The notes under the pieces: model-generated
Databases searched by the model: none
Seen by the model: only the letters and a program-made list of their open reading frames with translations
What the model was told of the DNA's origin: nothing
Position numbers and translations under genes: made by a program
From: Ciona savignyi
Lineage: Eukaryota; Chordata; Ascidiacea; Phlebobranchia; Cionidae
DNA length: 64,000 bases
Reading direction: 5' to 3'
Assembly (NCBI GenBank): GCA_000149265.1
Contig: CH003170.1
Coordinates: forward strand, 253,395-317,394
Shown: positions 35,401 to 48,160 of the stretch, piece by piece
How positions within the stretch are numbered: position 1 is the stretch's first letter
Layout: each line of letters opens with the position of its first letter

Positions 35401-37490
35401 CAGTAGCATTTTCTGACACCAAGTTTCTGCGGTTAAATTTAGGAAACTAAATTATTGTGTTTAATGCACATGCGAAATAGTTGATGTTTAATGCACATGC
35501 AAAATAGTGGATGTTTAATGCACATGCAAAAAATATATATGATTATGCCGGTGCTGGATAAATAAATTAGGAAGATTGTTTTGGGTTTCGTTCGATTTCA
35601 AAAGGAAACATTTTTGGTTTTACTATGTTTTTATTCTGCGTAACGCTGGTGACAGACATGCTCGGTTGTCAGATCATAGGGTAAAACGCGTTATCAAATC
35701 AGGTTAAAACTTTTAGGAATTCTAACTGGCATGCCCATAGTCTGCCTTGACTTTTATTTTTTTTAAACCTAATATGGTTTGCATCTACAGTGAGAAATTC
35801 TAGGTATATTGCGTCAGGTAAATTCCTGAGAGACCAAAGAATATAAGCACGACTGCCGTTTAGCGAATGTTCGGCACTGATTATTCTAACAGCCAATATT
35901 TCGGGACATGTCAGGATTATTCACTTTATATTGTAAGGGAAGTTGAAGGTGAATAAAATAAACTGAAAAAAGGACAAACGTTTCAACATACCGCAAGTTA
36001 CCACAGGAAATCCGTTAAAATATAAAAATTCGGATACCCCATAACCACCATAAACCGTTTTCCCCCACACCCACCATGAACCATTTCTTCTCACTTAACT
36101 GCACCCAAACCACTGATTAGTCTGCTATAACTAATTTTAGACCTTTTATTGTCGTAGGATAGGAGGATAGGATAGGATAGGATATTCATCTTTATCCCCG
36201 TGAATGGGAAAACCAAGGGGGTTATCACACGGGCAATCGTTAGATCACCTCGCGCCCATCGTTGGGTTACCGGAGCTATTGTAGTGTGTTGTATATAATA
36301 GACATGTTCCTTCAATTTGGTAGAACCCATTAATCCGCTAGGTTCAGGAAATGTCCGTAAAGTGCCTTGCCCACGGATACCACCGACTAGCTATCGACCA
36401 GTTTCGCACCTGCAACCTTTCGATTGAAAGGCGACGCACTTAACCGATGGACCAACCGGCCGGACGTAGAATAATTAAATAAAAATAAAAAATACATTGA
36501 TTAAGATATTAATAAAAGCACTTAATAATATAAAAAAAAACAATTTAATTTTATTTGTTTTATTTGCCGTGTTTTTCAATTTTCTTTGTTTCTATAGTTG
36601 GACGGACTATTGTACGGCTGGGATAATTATGCCTATATATTCACAATATTATGTTGATAACGCTATATCTTTCTTTAGAGATTAATTGTATGATTTTGTC
36701 GTCCAATGTTTTGGTCAGAACCGGATATGCCTGTCTATACACTGCTATCACATTTACACTAAATGCCATCTCCTTTACCTGTAATGATCTTGTGCTACAA
36801 CATAATCTGGATGAGGTGTGGTTTTAGAAAGATGCAGGACAGAGAGGAATTTTTCCCTTTCTTCCTCAGTCATGTTCAAGATGTTCTGTCGAATAACTAA
36901 AGGACGCGCTACGTCACAATCGGCTCCCTGCCATCCAGGTTTGCAACCAGAGCAATCAAAACTTCCGAAGTTGTCGTTACATACACAAGACCTGCATAGA
37001 GAAAAGTAGCATACAAATTAAACGCAATTTTTATAAAAACAAATCTAAAAAATACCAAAGATTACGCCAGATCTAGATTTAATTTCAAAACGATTTAAAG
37101 CCATAGTTACGCAAATATATCGGAATTATCCCAAGTTTTTATTTACAAACGTGAGCGTAACTTATTGATTGATCAACAGTAATTAATATATAAAGCTTAC
37201 CTGTTAAAAAAACGTTCAGGCCACCGTTCCCTATCATCAACGCCAACTAAAACATATTGTTCTCCATGTGGACGGTCTTTGATTGTAATGTCGGAGCATA
37301 TTCCTCTACCTTCTACTTCGCCACAACGCGAGCCTGTTCCCCCGAGCAATGGGCAACATTGGTGTGACTTAATTGCTTCTAATGTAGCACACGCTCGCGG
37401 AAATTGCGCAGCCACGCATTGCGTTAAAACCATAATGCCAAACGCAGTAGTGCAAACGCATTTGACGATTTCATTTTGTACAGAATGCAT
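32410..37490 (-). CDS. TYRP: Tyrosinase-related protein (TYRP1/DCT type), 8 exons
   Basis: Exons, in transcript order: 37490-37201, 36991-36779, 35426-35167, 34910-34749, 34230-34075, 33833-33665, 33220-33066, 32591-32410. All phases agree, giving 528 aa (human TYRP1 537). An N-terminal signal peptide precedes a Cys-rich EGF-like region ([20 protein letters not shown]). Metal site A is His193 (WVHYYS), His215 (FSHEGPAF) and His224 (TWHRMH). Site B is His377/His381 ([14 protein letters not shown]) and His404 ([10 protein letters not shown]). [12 protein letters not shown] and LLHTFTDA are the TYRP1/DCT versions, not the tyrosinase ones. [18 protein letters not shown] and a C-terminal membrane segment (about 477-500) match. 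The short tail carries YENI, a YxxI-type sorting motif. These enzymes act late in melanin synthesis in melanosomes. I cannot say whether it is closer to TYRP1 or DCT; invertebrate chordates have co-orthologues. Confidence 0.96.
35457..35530. repeat. 27-bp tandem repeat, ~3 copies
   Basis: Unit GTTTAATGCACATGCAAAATAGTGGAT-like, here in the intron between tyrosinase-related exons 2 and 3. Copies differ at one or two bases. Confidence 0.85.
36157..36465 (-). mobile_element. tRNA-derived SINE, full length, tyrosinase-related intron 2
   Basis: A minus-strand full-length copy. The tail appears as a GGATA/GGATAGGATAGG run at 36157-36183 and the head GGCCGGTTGGTCC is at about 36465. Confidence 0.9.
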
Positions 37491-37899
37491 TATTTAAAAA
37501 AAAGACACTCTAACTGTAGTAGCTTGATTCACTTACTGCTTATATAGCAACGAGAGAAACAAATTATGCAAATTTAACTTTTGTCACACAAATCGACTTA
37601 AAGTTATATATTCCTGTTGGCGTAAAGCGATTAATTTCCGCTCATCTCAATACAAAAGAACTGATGCCGACCAAATCGTATATAGATTATTGGCTTCGTG
37701 TATTCGAAGAACAAAATCCCGTAATCTATGTATAAGACCCTTCAAGGGCTGATCAAGCTATAATTAAATCACGTCGCATGTGACATAAATTTAAATTTTG
37801 GTGGATTGTAGATGTTGAAAGTATTTGTACAAAAAAGAGGACTTTTCAAAAATGTAAATACTATGAAATTAAAACTGGATATAGTTTTTTTTTTACTTT
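37491..37899. promoter_or_regulatory. Upstream region of tyrosinase-related gene
   Basis: Unique AT-rich DNA directly upstream of the tyrosinase-related start codon. It should include the proximal promoter. I see no clear E-box here. Confidence 0.35.
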
Positions 37900-39260
37900 A
37901 AACATTTTATTGCCTTATCCGCTCTCATGTATGCTTACAGACGCAAAGTAGATTTACAAACATTTCACCGGGCAACATGCCATGCCTGTCACAATCATGA
38001 TTCATGAACATATTTTTTTAAGGAATTACCCTAATTAATGTTTTCGTTCTTTTAATTCGCACAAAACGACCCAACATTCCACCAAATCTGAATAAAATTG
38101 GAGCAGCCGTTTAAGCGCTATGCTCAAAAAATCAAAACTTGTAGGGAAAAAATACCATTTTACTTTTTGACGTCCCAGGTATTTCCTAGATTTATCACTT
38201 AAAATTTTGGTTCTGCATATCTAGACCATGTTGTGTAACAAATGACAATTTTTTATTGCGATTCCATTACTCCTCTTCGTAGATGTCGGGCGATATGGCA
38301 TGCCTGTCACAATCATGATTTGAGAATAAAATCTTATATTTTAGGGCATTTCCCTTAGCAATTTTTTATTGCTTTTAGGTGTTAAAACATTGGCTAATTC
38401 ACTTACATTCCACCAAATCTGATTAAAATTATGGCATCCGTTCTAGCGCTATGTCTAAAATGCAGTTTTTTTAGAAAAAAACCGTTTTGGTTTTTAACGT
38501 CCCAAGGAATTCTCCTGGATTTATCACCACAAATTTTGGTTCTTGCATATCTAGACCACGTTGTCTAACAAATGACAAAGTTTCATTACGATTTCATTAT
38601 TAGTTCTGATAGATTCCAGGCGACATGCCATGCCTGTCAAGCGTTTGCCAAACTATGCATGAACAAAAATGTTGGGTAATTAGTTCTAAGGGATTCCCCT
38701 GAGAAAAGCCAAAACGGTATTTTTCCAAAAAATTCTTTTCTTGAGCGTAGCTCTAGAACAGCTGCTCCAATTTTGATTAGATTTGGTGAATGTTAGTGCA
38801 GTAGCCACCGCTGTGCTAATAAGAAAAAAGAAATAAAATAAAAAAAAACGTAAATACCCTAAAAATTATGGTTTGTTTCAAAATTATGATTGTGGCAGGC
38901 ATGTCATATCGGCCCGAGATCTCCAACAAGGAGTCGTCAAATCGGTATTTAAACAATTTAAAAAATTGTTAGATTACATGACCCATATATATATAAACAT
39001 AAACTGATGTAGGCCTATACTAAACTCAGAGAAACTCCGCGAAGCCATTAAAAACTAAATCGGGCTGTTTTTTTTAATTTAGCTTCATTTCACTACAGCG
39101 CTTGACAAGATGCTTTTATTTAAAATCATTTGTAGTAAAATGTTCTTAAATCTAACACGATTATTCTTTTTTTAACAACACATGAAAAAGACGTTTGATT
39201 TGATAATTATGGGGACCCATGCGTTTATGCTTGCATAAACAAAACTATACCACTTCTAAA
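37900..39260. repeat. Foldback arrangement of the ~320-bp repeat family
   Basis: Up to about 38650 the units run in reverse: CATGCCTGTCACAATCATGATT recurs with GGCATGCCTGTC near 37978, 38297 and 38618. After about 38690 the same words appear in the other direction (ATTATGATTGTGGCAGGCAT, ATCTCCAACAAGGAGTCGTC). The right margin GCGTTTATGCTTGCATAAAC (about 39220) matches the margins near 53094 and, more weakly, 61980. The result is an inverted pair of partial arrays. Confidence 0.75.
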
Positions 39261-42150
39261 CCTTCTAACTAAACCCTCTTCTACTACATGATAACAAATC
39301 GATGCAACGCCCCCCATTATAACTCGTCTAAATACCTATTTAAATGTGCGGTAGGAGGTCTACGGAATGTTTATGCGCAATAATACGAACATGTGGAACT
39401 GTCGTGTGACCGAATAATTTAAACGCGTCCCATTTGTAGGCCTATGGTGATTTCTGTATAAAACTGGGGAGGTTCTAACAAGTGTTAATCACCACTTCTT
39501 TTAAAACTCCTGTTGAGTGTGGGCTGTATTTCTTACATCGCTCTTGGTATATCTGATACAAAGTATATTGCGTATGTTTCTGCAAGCAGAAACTAATGGG
39601 GCCCGAGTTACCATACCAAACTTATTGTACTAAAAATAAATAATTGTTTATTACATTATTGTTTAGCACCCCTACTTTTCTTTAAGACTCTATCGGGGCA
39701 AGCGCATTTGGCCGCTAGTCGCTAAACCAAAAGGTCACTTTAGGCTGTCCTTTCCAGTTTGTAAAGTCGGTGCTTGTCTAAATCTGACTCCAATAACTTG
39801 CAGCATAAAATTCAGAATATAGACTTTAGACGCACGGTAAAACTTTTATTCTGTAAGCTGCATTCTATTGCTGAGAATGCAGCGCATAGTATCGTGATTG
39901 GTGGCAATATTTTGTACGTTTACATACACGGCAATATATAGCAAAGTGGGGAGACATTTCGACGCCCATTTTAATTGGGATAACGACTGGCGTTTTAAGT
40001 ACAAAAGGCGGTGTAGTTGTCGTAAATACGACGCAAATGACATGTTAGATATACGTCGTTCACATACGGGTTCTACAAACAGTATACGTGATCATTATAC
40101 ATAAAAATTATATTAGTTCCCGAAAGCATCGATTCACCACAATTGTAAGCTTTTCGGGGTTAGTGATTAGTCTAAAATTTGTCACTGAATGTATATTTAA
40201 TACATATTAATTAACAAAGTTATTTATCTTAGAAGGTTTTATTTTAGAGTATTTCTTGTGCCCTGTGGCAACTCGAGGTATGTAGAGTACATTGGTAGGC
40301 TACTTTTTCGAGTTAACATAATTCATCTACAACTTTCTTTACAATTTGAAAATTGAATAAATGATCCTTACCAGTCCTTAAATAGGGTCGGTTAAAGAAT
40401 AATCGGCGCTGAAATTCGAAAGCGGCTGACGTGATTATACTCTTGGGTATGTAGGGAAATTTCCTGGCATAGTTCACGACAATCCATGGGTTCAAAACTT
40501 GGCTTTAAACTTGGGTTAAAAAATTACATAAATTTTGCAATTGCATATCCATTCCATATTAAAACACTTCTAGAGGATTATATCCTATTTCTTTCCTTTC
40601 GTTTTTACATGTAGTGTAAATGAGACTGGTCACTAATTTTACTCGAATAAAAAATGTGTTTTTTTGGTTCACTTTGCACATTGTAAGATTTATCGTCGCC
40701 ATTTATGTATATATTTATATCGATGTCACGAGGTAATGAGATCGCTATAGTATTCCTTTTTTCCCACCATTTTACCAAAGTATAAACCGCTCGTTTTTTA
40801 CCACCTGGTAATTTTCGCAAGTTAATCAGTCCATTGATAAATTTAGTTATTCTGTTTTGAAATTATCAGTCATTGTTGATACCTATATGACGTGCTTTGA
40901 CTCCTGTTCAGTCACACGTTAAAAACCGTCATTTACAAGACGTTTCGTTCCCGCCATCATTCACGTGTCAATTTCGAATAAATTCATGACGTTTTGGACA
41001 ATGACAGGTTATTTCAAACTCTGAATAAGAGACCCCGTCTAAGCATACTACAACTTCCCAACAAAGACAGGTGTTAGGGGCTAGCATCTAGTCAAGAAGT
41101 TACACACATATTTAACTTTTTCAGAAATTTAATGTGAATATATTTTACAATGCGTAGATATCGGCGTAAACGGCAAAAATGGAAAACTTTTTTTACATTT
41201 TTCCGATATCGAGCATTCGATTAGAGAATTTTTGTAAATTTAAGTCCAGACAAACATAGGGCATTCTATTTCGGATTTCTAAAAAGTTACAACCGGATAA
41301 ATTAACCTTTCATGTCGACCGGACATGCCGATCACCAGCGTGACGCAGGAAAACGCGGAGTGAAATCAATATGGACTCGAAGGGAACTTCGAAACCCATA
41401 TAAACGGTCGAGCGGTCTTGGTTCGAAATTTAGATAATACGAAAATGGAATGCAACTTACATTCCCATAGTTACCAGGGTGCAAATAAAAAATTAATAAG
41501 TTTTAAACTTCCAAAATAATTAGACACAGAATCTGAATACGAACTAAAAAATACTTTCCATACACATCTTTAATTATATTAGGATTAAATAACCACTTCT
41601 TGTTGATTTCGTAGGGACATCACACCCATGTGACAACGTTCACGAAAACAAATCAAACCAAGCAATTTATCTGTCTTATCAAAAGAGAACCATGGGTTCT
41701 GACGACGTCCGCTAATTGCCTTGTCCAAGCACGACAGCGAGCTACTGGTTCATACCAACAAACTTCAAGCTCCCGGTGTCGGTAACTCTCATATACGAGC
41801 TAGTCGACCTGGTTTCAAGCCGGTTTCCAATTTTATTTGTGTCAAATGAATCATTGTAAATACTAGCAATTAGATATTTTCATACACTGCAATAATATGT
41901 AAAGTATATTGCTTATTACATTCGCATACCGATTAACATATTACAGTTTTAGTATGAAATTTTAACGTTATATCACACGCCAAATAATATTTCGCATTCT
42001 CCTCGACGTGTTTTCTGTTGCAGTTCCAATTTGGGGGAAAAACTACATGCTACATGAGTTAAAAAAGCGTGTCACTTTGGACATCCAAGCCTTAATTGAC
42101 TGTATAAAACGTCACAATTAAAAAAAATGTTGCTGGATTGAATGGTAGTC
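39261..42150. other. Intergenic, no gene recognised
   Basis: Open frames near 39846-40104 and 40605-40820 resemble nothing I know and lack splice or family support. A partial SINE is at about 41690-41812. TCACGTG at 40961-40967 is an E-box/M-box-like site about 3.5 kb upstream of the tyrosinase-related gene. Confidence 0.45.
41690..41812 (-). mobile_element. SINE fragment (diverged)
   Basis: A minus-strand diverged copy covering the head and body. AACCATGGGTTCTGACGACG and CCTTGTCCAAGCACGACAGC align with the SINE body. Confidence 0.5.
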
Positions 42151-42648
42151 TCAGCGGCGTCTTCTGCCACGTGAACTGTATCTTGATTTTCGTGCTGCTG
42201 GTGCCTTAACGAATGCCCAATCTACTGCGACCTTTTCCCCATATAAATCAAACCCATTCATAGCATCAAGTGCTGCTTGTGCTTCTTTATATGTCTCGTA
42301 CTCTACTAGAGCATAGCCTTTTATATAACCAGTACGCCGATCCAGATTTAAATGAAGATTTTTTAACTCTCCATATTCACCGAACGCATCGTATAGATCC
42401 TCTTCTTTAGCCTCCTCATGTACACCAGTAACAAATAAAATCCAGCCTTCAACAGATCTCTGAGGACCGACTCCATCATCCACTTCCATTACATCATAAT
42501 CCATCTCTCTCTCTCTATTCGAGTTAGAAGCATCACCAAGTCCTCTTCCTTTTTTTCTCATGGCTTTATCCTTTAACTTCTCAACTCCCAAATCTCCATC
42601 ATCAACAAAATCTTCATCCCCTTCATGCAAATCAAGAACATCCGACAT
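42151..42648 (-). CDS. RBM8A: RBM8A / Y14, exon-junction-complex core protein, intronless
   Basis: A single uninterrupted frame of 165 aa (human 174). It begins [14 protein letters not shown], like the human MADVLDLHEAGGEDF start. An acidic N-terminus is followed by [20 protein letters not shown] (about 60-79), which holds RNP2. RNP1 is KGYALVEY (110-117) within [20 protein letters not shown]. The protein ends in an Arg/Ser tail ([10 protein letters not shown]). Y14 pairs with MAGOH in the exon junction complex deposited on spliced mRNA, and acts in nonsense-mediated decay and mRNA localisation. The ATG at 42648 was chosen because it gives the conserved N-terminus. Human RBM8A has introns, so the absence of introns here could mean intron loss or a retrocopy that replaced the parent. 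The frame is intact and all key motifs are kept, so it is probably functional. Confidence 0.96.
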   Translation of the reverse strand: MSDVLDLHEGDEDFVDDGDLGVEKLKDKAMRKKGRGLGDASNSNREREMDYDVMEVDDGVGPQRSVEGWILFVTGVHEEAKEEDLYDAFGEYGELKNLHLNLDRRTGYIKGYALVEYETYKEAQAALDAMNGFDLYGEKVAVDWAFVKAPAARKSRYSSRGRRRR

Positions 42649-42825
42649 TTTCAAGTTCTTTCTCTTTACTATTTGTTGTTAATGTATAAAAAATTCACCA
42701 AACCTTTTAATCTGTGTATGCAAATTGAAATAAATTAGGTTTATTTGAAAAACAAGATATTTTTAAGCTTATAAGTAGGTTTACAGAGTATCAGTTAGTG
42801 GGAAGAATATGTCTCAAGAGTTACA

Positions 42826-43080
42826 CAAGATATTCATGTTTACAAAGGGGGTTAACACAAAGGCAATCGTCAGATCACCTTTTACTGGAGCTCTTGCAGT
42901 GTGTTGTGTATGATTCACACAGTTCTTTAATTTAGTAGAACCCACTAATCCGCCTGGTTTAGGAAATGTCTGTTAAGTGTCTTGCCCGATGTCGAGGACA
43001 CAACCGACAAGCTAATAATCTGTTTCGAACCTCCAATCCAAAAAGGTAACACACTAAACCACCAGACTAATCGGTCGATA
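42826..43080 (-). mobile_element. tRNA-derived SINE upstream of RBM8A
   Basis: A minus-strand copy with internal deletions. The GATATTCATG 3' block is near 42830 and a diverged head is near 43080. It lies about 180 bp upstream of the RBM8A start codon. Confidence 0.8.
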
Positions 43081-45265
43081 CGACTCTCGCCAAAAAATCC
43101 TGTAAACCACAAGCAAACTAAGAAATATACCTTTTTTAAATAGCGCACTTGTTTAGCAACCACCCTAGTTAGTTTTAAAATAATTACTGCAAGTTGATCT
43201 AAAGTCCGGAATAAATGTCATTTTGACAGTGTGACTGCAAAACGTTAAAACTATAACGTTTTAGTGTGAGAGATCAAGACACAAGAAATTTCGGGACATT
43301 TTACTAATGAATGAGTATTCCATTATAGGTTACTACGATGGAATTTTCCCAAGATTATGCATTTTCAAGGTGTGTGGATCTGAGGTTACAAAAACATCAC
43401 AGGGAAAAAGTTACCAGAATTAGTGACTAATAACAATATCGTTAATTTTAAACTCTGTGCAGCTAGGATGGGTTAATATAAATTTGATGCAGAAAAAATA
43501 TTGCCTGTAAGTCACAATAATACAAATGTAAAATTACCACTGAAATCTTGCTCCATATGTAAGTAAGGAAGAAAAAAAGAATAGAAAGCCGAAGGCTAAA
43601 ATATACTGATAGAAAACTCTTTAATTTTTTAATCTTGTGATTTTACAAAATTAAAAACAACATTTACTTGCATTTCATGCATAGTTGGGTTAGACCAACC
43701 CGACACTTTAAGTTCTGACATGTAATTCACATTTCTAACAAACTAATAAATGACACCATACAACCCGGCTCTCCAATTTCCGATCCATACAAACTTGCAA
43801 ATTAATTTTGGCAACCTTGTAACTCTGCAGTTCAATTTTCGACACCATACAACGCGGTATTTAATATACGACACCAAACAACCCTGAATTTCAATATCCG
43901 TCACAAAACAACCTAGCACTTAAATATCCGACACCATGCAACCTGGGACTTTAATTTTCGACACGTTCAACCCACTCTTTAATCACATTAGTCATTATTA
44001 TAGCACTTACGCCAGTAGAAAAAGAGCAATAAAAGAGAGTATTCAACCTAAACCTTCCCTACCTCTTTATATTGAGTGAGTAATACTACTATTAAGGCAG
44101 TTAGTAAGATTAAAACAGAGGATTGCATCAAATATTAAAGAGCGGAAAAGTTGACAAGCTGTAACTGGAAAATAATTTGAAATCATATAGACTAGTCAAA
44201 TTTGGGATTGTTTAGTTTTATAAATAAATCTATGATTATATGTATATATCAAACTTGAGTAAAATCGAAAAGGTACAGTTACAAAATTATTTTTTTTCAA
44301 AAATATAGGGGAATAACCGTCTCGCACAACACTTTGTTTTTAACTTTTAGTTGATGATAAGAGGTAATATAACTATCCATAATAATAAAGTCTTAAAAGA
44401 TATCAGGCTTATGAACACTAAAAAATAATTATTGATTACAAGTCGAATCGGGTAGAGTAGTCAAGCAACCTAAAATAAAGTGGCCAAATAACTTACAACT
44501 TTAAATTATATTTAAGAAGACAACAACATTATTAAAATCGGAAGGAATTAAGACCGCAATTCCCATTTTATCATAAAAACGATATTTTGGGAGTTACTTT
44601 GAATGCAGCAATAACCATGTGGACTTACAAATATATAAGTAAAATGTTGCATTTCTTTTCTATATTATTATGCAAATGATATTGGGTTATTCAAGCAGCC
44701 AAATCGATGGAGATACATATAGCACTTTTTGAAAAAAGGGAAGTGACTTCTTCACTGAAAAATCAGTTATCGAAGTTCAGTTTTTTAAATTCAGTTAAAA
44801 ATTGCTGTCTCACATTGCCGTTTTTTTAATTTTATTTAAATAAATATTTTTTAAAAGTTTGGAAACCACGTCTGACTATATCTATTATAGATTAATAAAT
44901 ATAATGTCGACTTATGTCATCTTTTTCCTATTTCTAAAATTATATTTTTCGTTAGGTACTAAATTATGTTACATGTTTTTAGCGCAAAAACAAAAAAAAC
45001 ATACTACTATAACAGCAGTTACGAAATTCATAGTGCGGATCTTCTGGTAGCCTTGTCCTAATACAATTACAATTTTTATTTTTGTTTCTTTCGCTGCAGC
45101 GTTTATAACAATACATGTCATATACATATATATACCAAAACAAATATGGCGTTAACTAAAATTCCAATAATTAACCAAAGAAATAAAAAATACTACAGCA
45201 AAACAGGAAGGCACCAAAAAAAACTAAAAGTTATCTAGTTTGGCGCCTCCTAATACGAACGGTTG
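43081..45265. other. Intergenic, one tandem repeat, no gene
   Basis: AT-rich DNA with a degenerate 30-bp tandem array at 43752-43981. I see no coding signal beyond short chance frames. Confidence 0.5.
43752..43981. repeat. Degenerate ~30-bp tandem repeat, ~8 units
   Basis: Units start GACACCATACAACC and end near TTAATATCC or CAATTTTC. Copies are at about 43752, 43782, 43812, 43841, 43870, 43900, 43930 and 43960, each with several changes. Confidence 0.8.
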
Positions 45266-45351
45266 CCTCTAATTACTACAGAAACGCTTGGAACTCTAAC
45301 CATAACCAACACTAATACTAACCCTCCAAGCGATCCTGTAGTAATTAGAGG
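45266..45351. mobile_element. Short MITE, same family as 2088-2297
   Basis: The left end CCTCTAATTACTACAG and right end CTGTAGTAATTAGAGG are inverted copies. CGCTTGGA and TCCAAGCG lie just inside, as in the longer copy. Only 86 bp, so the middle is mostly deleted. Confidence 0.78.
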
Positions 45352-45921
45352 TACTGAAAACGCACAGCAATAGTTCTAATTATCTTATATCTTTGTGAAA
45401 GTAGAACACACAACTCTTATTCGTTCACGCAGTTCTTTAATTTTTAAACTGTGTATGTCTTTAATTACTATCTATTGTTAGTTAAAATGTAAAAATTCAG
45501 ATCGTATCCATTATCTAATTTATGTATAGAAAAAATATTAAATGAGTTATTCGCACTAATCGTAGTTCTAATAAAAAATCGGTAATTTAGTTTTGCTCGT
45601 TTTAATAGATTTTACCATTTAAATATTTTTGGATACGATCTATGAATTCATATTTCTACACAAATATGGTACACTTAAGTATAATCTTTAAATCGGCGTC
45701 GGAGCGCACTTTAACCATAACATCGTAGGTAGGTTTTAATAAGATTGCAGTGCGACATATGCATGAAAAAGTTTTGTTTAAACGATTTTTGATATCTCAG
45801 TACAATCACCAAATCTGTCAAGAAGACTGCATTTATATTTTCCAAATCCAAAAACCTTCTTAAAATTTAATCAAAACCATTATAAGACGCAAGCGAAAAG
45901 ATATGCAAGGTTCTGTCTTAC

Positions 45922-46078
45922 CGGTTAGTCTGATGGTTTAGTGCGACGCCTTTAAGCCGAAAGGTTGCATGTTAGAAACTGGTCGCTAGCTAGTCGGTTG
46001 TGTCTTTGGGAAAGGCACTTAACGAACATTGCCTGAACCCAGCGAAATATTGGGTTTTACCAAATTGAAGAAACGTGT
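45922..46078 (+). mobile_element. SINE 5'-half fragment next to LINE relic
   Basis: Head ACCGGTTAGTCTGATGGTTT, a body through GCCTGAACCCAGCG, then truncation near GAAGAAACGTGTG. LINE sequence begins within a few bases. Confidence 0.75.
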
Positions 46079-46089
46079 GAAAAAACACG

Positions 46090-47540
46090 TTTTATCTTAG
46101 GTATGGAGTGTTTCACTCACGCTGTCACGCAACACGCAAGAACCCATGCGGTTAATGGAATATCAGTCGGTAACAACGAGTTTCAACACTCGACGTTTGC
46201 AGACGATACCCTTTGCTTTTCAAATGGCAACAAATCGAGCTTCGCCTTGCTTAAAAAAGTTGAAACTTTTGGAGTTGCGCTTCGACTTGGGCCCAAAACT
46301 GATATCGATGCGTACTCCGTCAAACCAGTATGGGCTAAAATGGACTATAGAATCACTTAAATATCTGGAAGTTTTAGTTCCGGTTGAACCAAACAGCCGA
46401 AAAACTTTTGAGCTTAACTTTGATAACGCGCGGAACTAAAATTAACAATTATTACAAATATGTATATGGTACTCTGCTGCAGATTCCTAAGTCGTTCCTA
46501 ACTCGTATAAAAAGGATTATATGTTCAAGTTTATATGAGGTTAAAATGGGAAAGAGTGAGCACAACAAACAAAGTTGTGCTGCTGAATAACCCAAAGTGA
46601 CATTAACATGCTCGATATTGACTGCTAATTTACTGCCTTGCGCTCCAAATGAATGTTCAAACTGTTCGATCGCAACTACAAGTCGCCATGGAAATCATTG
46701 AAACAAGGGTGTACCTCGACTAATACCTTGATATGTGCAATCCGTTAAATCTCCCAACACACGAAAGTATTTTAAAGCAGTGCTTAAATATACGGTCATT
46801 ATTGCTAACTAGTTTGACTTCATCAGGATATTTTGCGATGCATGTGTTAACTCCTCAAGCATTCTAAGGTTGTCGTGGCTGAACAAACATGTGTTTCGAC
46901 GGAAAGCCCTTCTTACTTCTAAGTGGGTAGAGACAGGCATATGGAATTATCACAAACTTTTTGATTTTTTTTCGCTATGACGATCTATGTGACGTGTTTC
47001 ATGTACAAGCAAGTAGACAAGGTTTCGAAAAATAGAACTGTTTGCTTACAGCCTTATACATGACCCATGAAATCGGATTCCAAACGACCCGGATATGATA
47101 CCCACGGATTACAAAGAAATACTAGAAGGCCACCTTAAAAATACACGGAAGAACGACACAGGCGATAAAGAATGGATCGATATCTACAAAAGGAACTTGA
47201 CATGCACCGCAAAAACGAAACTGCAATCCTTTTAAATTAAATCTTCGAGCAACTGTTTAATGAACGACGACCTATTTGCAAAAACAGATCGTTGCACGTT
47301 TTGCAACCACGAAATGTAAACCATATTTAGTGTGTTCTGCAATTGTGCTTAAGTGCAAACGTTTTGGGAAAATGTAAACTCGTGGATTTGCGCAAAATTT
47401 CAAGTGTCTTTTATTATTAATAATGCCGCTAAACTGTTCGGAACCAAATTCCCTGAAAATGAAAAATTTATCATTATGGTGTTGTTATGTGTTCGTTTTA
47501 ATATGTATAGATCACCACTCTAACACGAAAACCCCAATAC
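46090..47540 (+). pseudogene. L1-like LINE relic, RT 3' part and C-terminus
   Basis: Translations include STFADDTLCFSN, the reverse transcriptase FADD catalytic box, with NGISVGNNEF just before it. Further on is a KINNYYKYVYG..RIKRIICSSLYE stretch, as in L1 RT thumb regions. Near 47290-47340 a CTFCN...FCNC cluster recalls the LINE C-terminal Cys-rich knuckle, and LFGTKFPENEKFIIMVLL is an L1-like C-terminal end. Frameshifts and stops break it throughout, so it is non-functional. Confidence 0.75.
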
Positions 47541-47585
47541 TAATATGGTGCTAAAATAAAATAAACATATGTTAATATTAATGGT

Positions 47586-48121
47586 CTAGATGTGCAGATT
47601 TTTTTTATGCATAGACCCAGGGAAATTTTGCGACTCTTCTTCAGTCCGTACCTCGTCGTCAACTATCTCCGTTGCGTACTCCATCTCGGTTGCGATATTT
47701 TCACATAAAACAGTTCCCATCGCCATTTCTCCAACCGAGTTCGTGTCCGGAGCCCGTTTTTCGGCTTCTGGGGACTTCTCAGCCGTCTCTACTTTCTTAC
47801 CGGGCACGAAGACTGCGTCGTTGATGTTCGGGACAAACGTTTTCGCGTCGATGTTCAGATTCGTGAAAGAAGAAGTGACATCAGGGCCGGTTTTAGGCCG
47901 ATTTGACCGATTAGATCAAATTGGGCCCCGCACCTTGAAGGGGCCCCGCGCTAGCGGGGGTCTTTCTGTATTACGAAGTTCAAAATACTACTGAAACGTA
48001 AAATAAAAAGTGAAATAAGATTCTTTTTCATAAAATCAATTTGTTGTGCATCGTAACTAAGTCAAATTTATATTTCTGTGTCTGTTTGTTACGTCATAAT
48101 GAATATGGTTGCTAAACAATG

Positions 48122-48160
<39 letters not shown>

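Noticed and set aside
37197..37497. Plus-strand 72-aa frame
   Set aside because: Antisense of the tyrosinase-related first exon.
46103..46360. Functional reverse transcriptase
   Set aside because: Only the FADD region and downstream pieces remain, with frameshifts and stops; it is a LINE relic.
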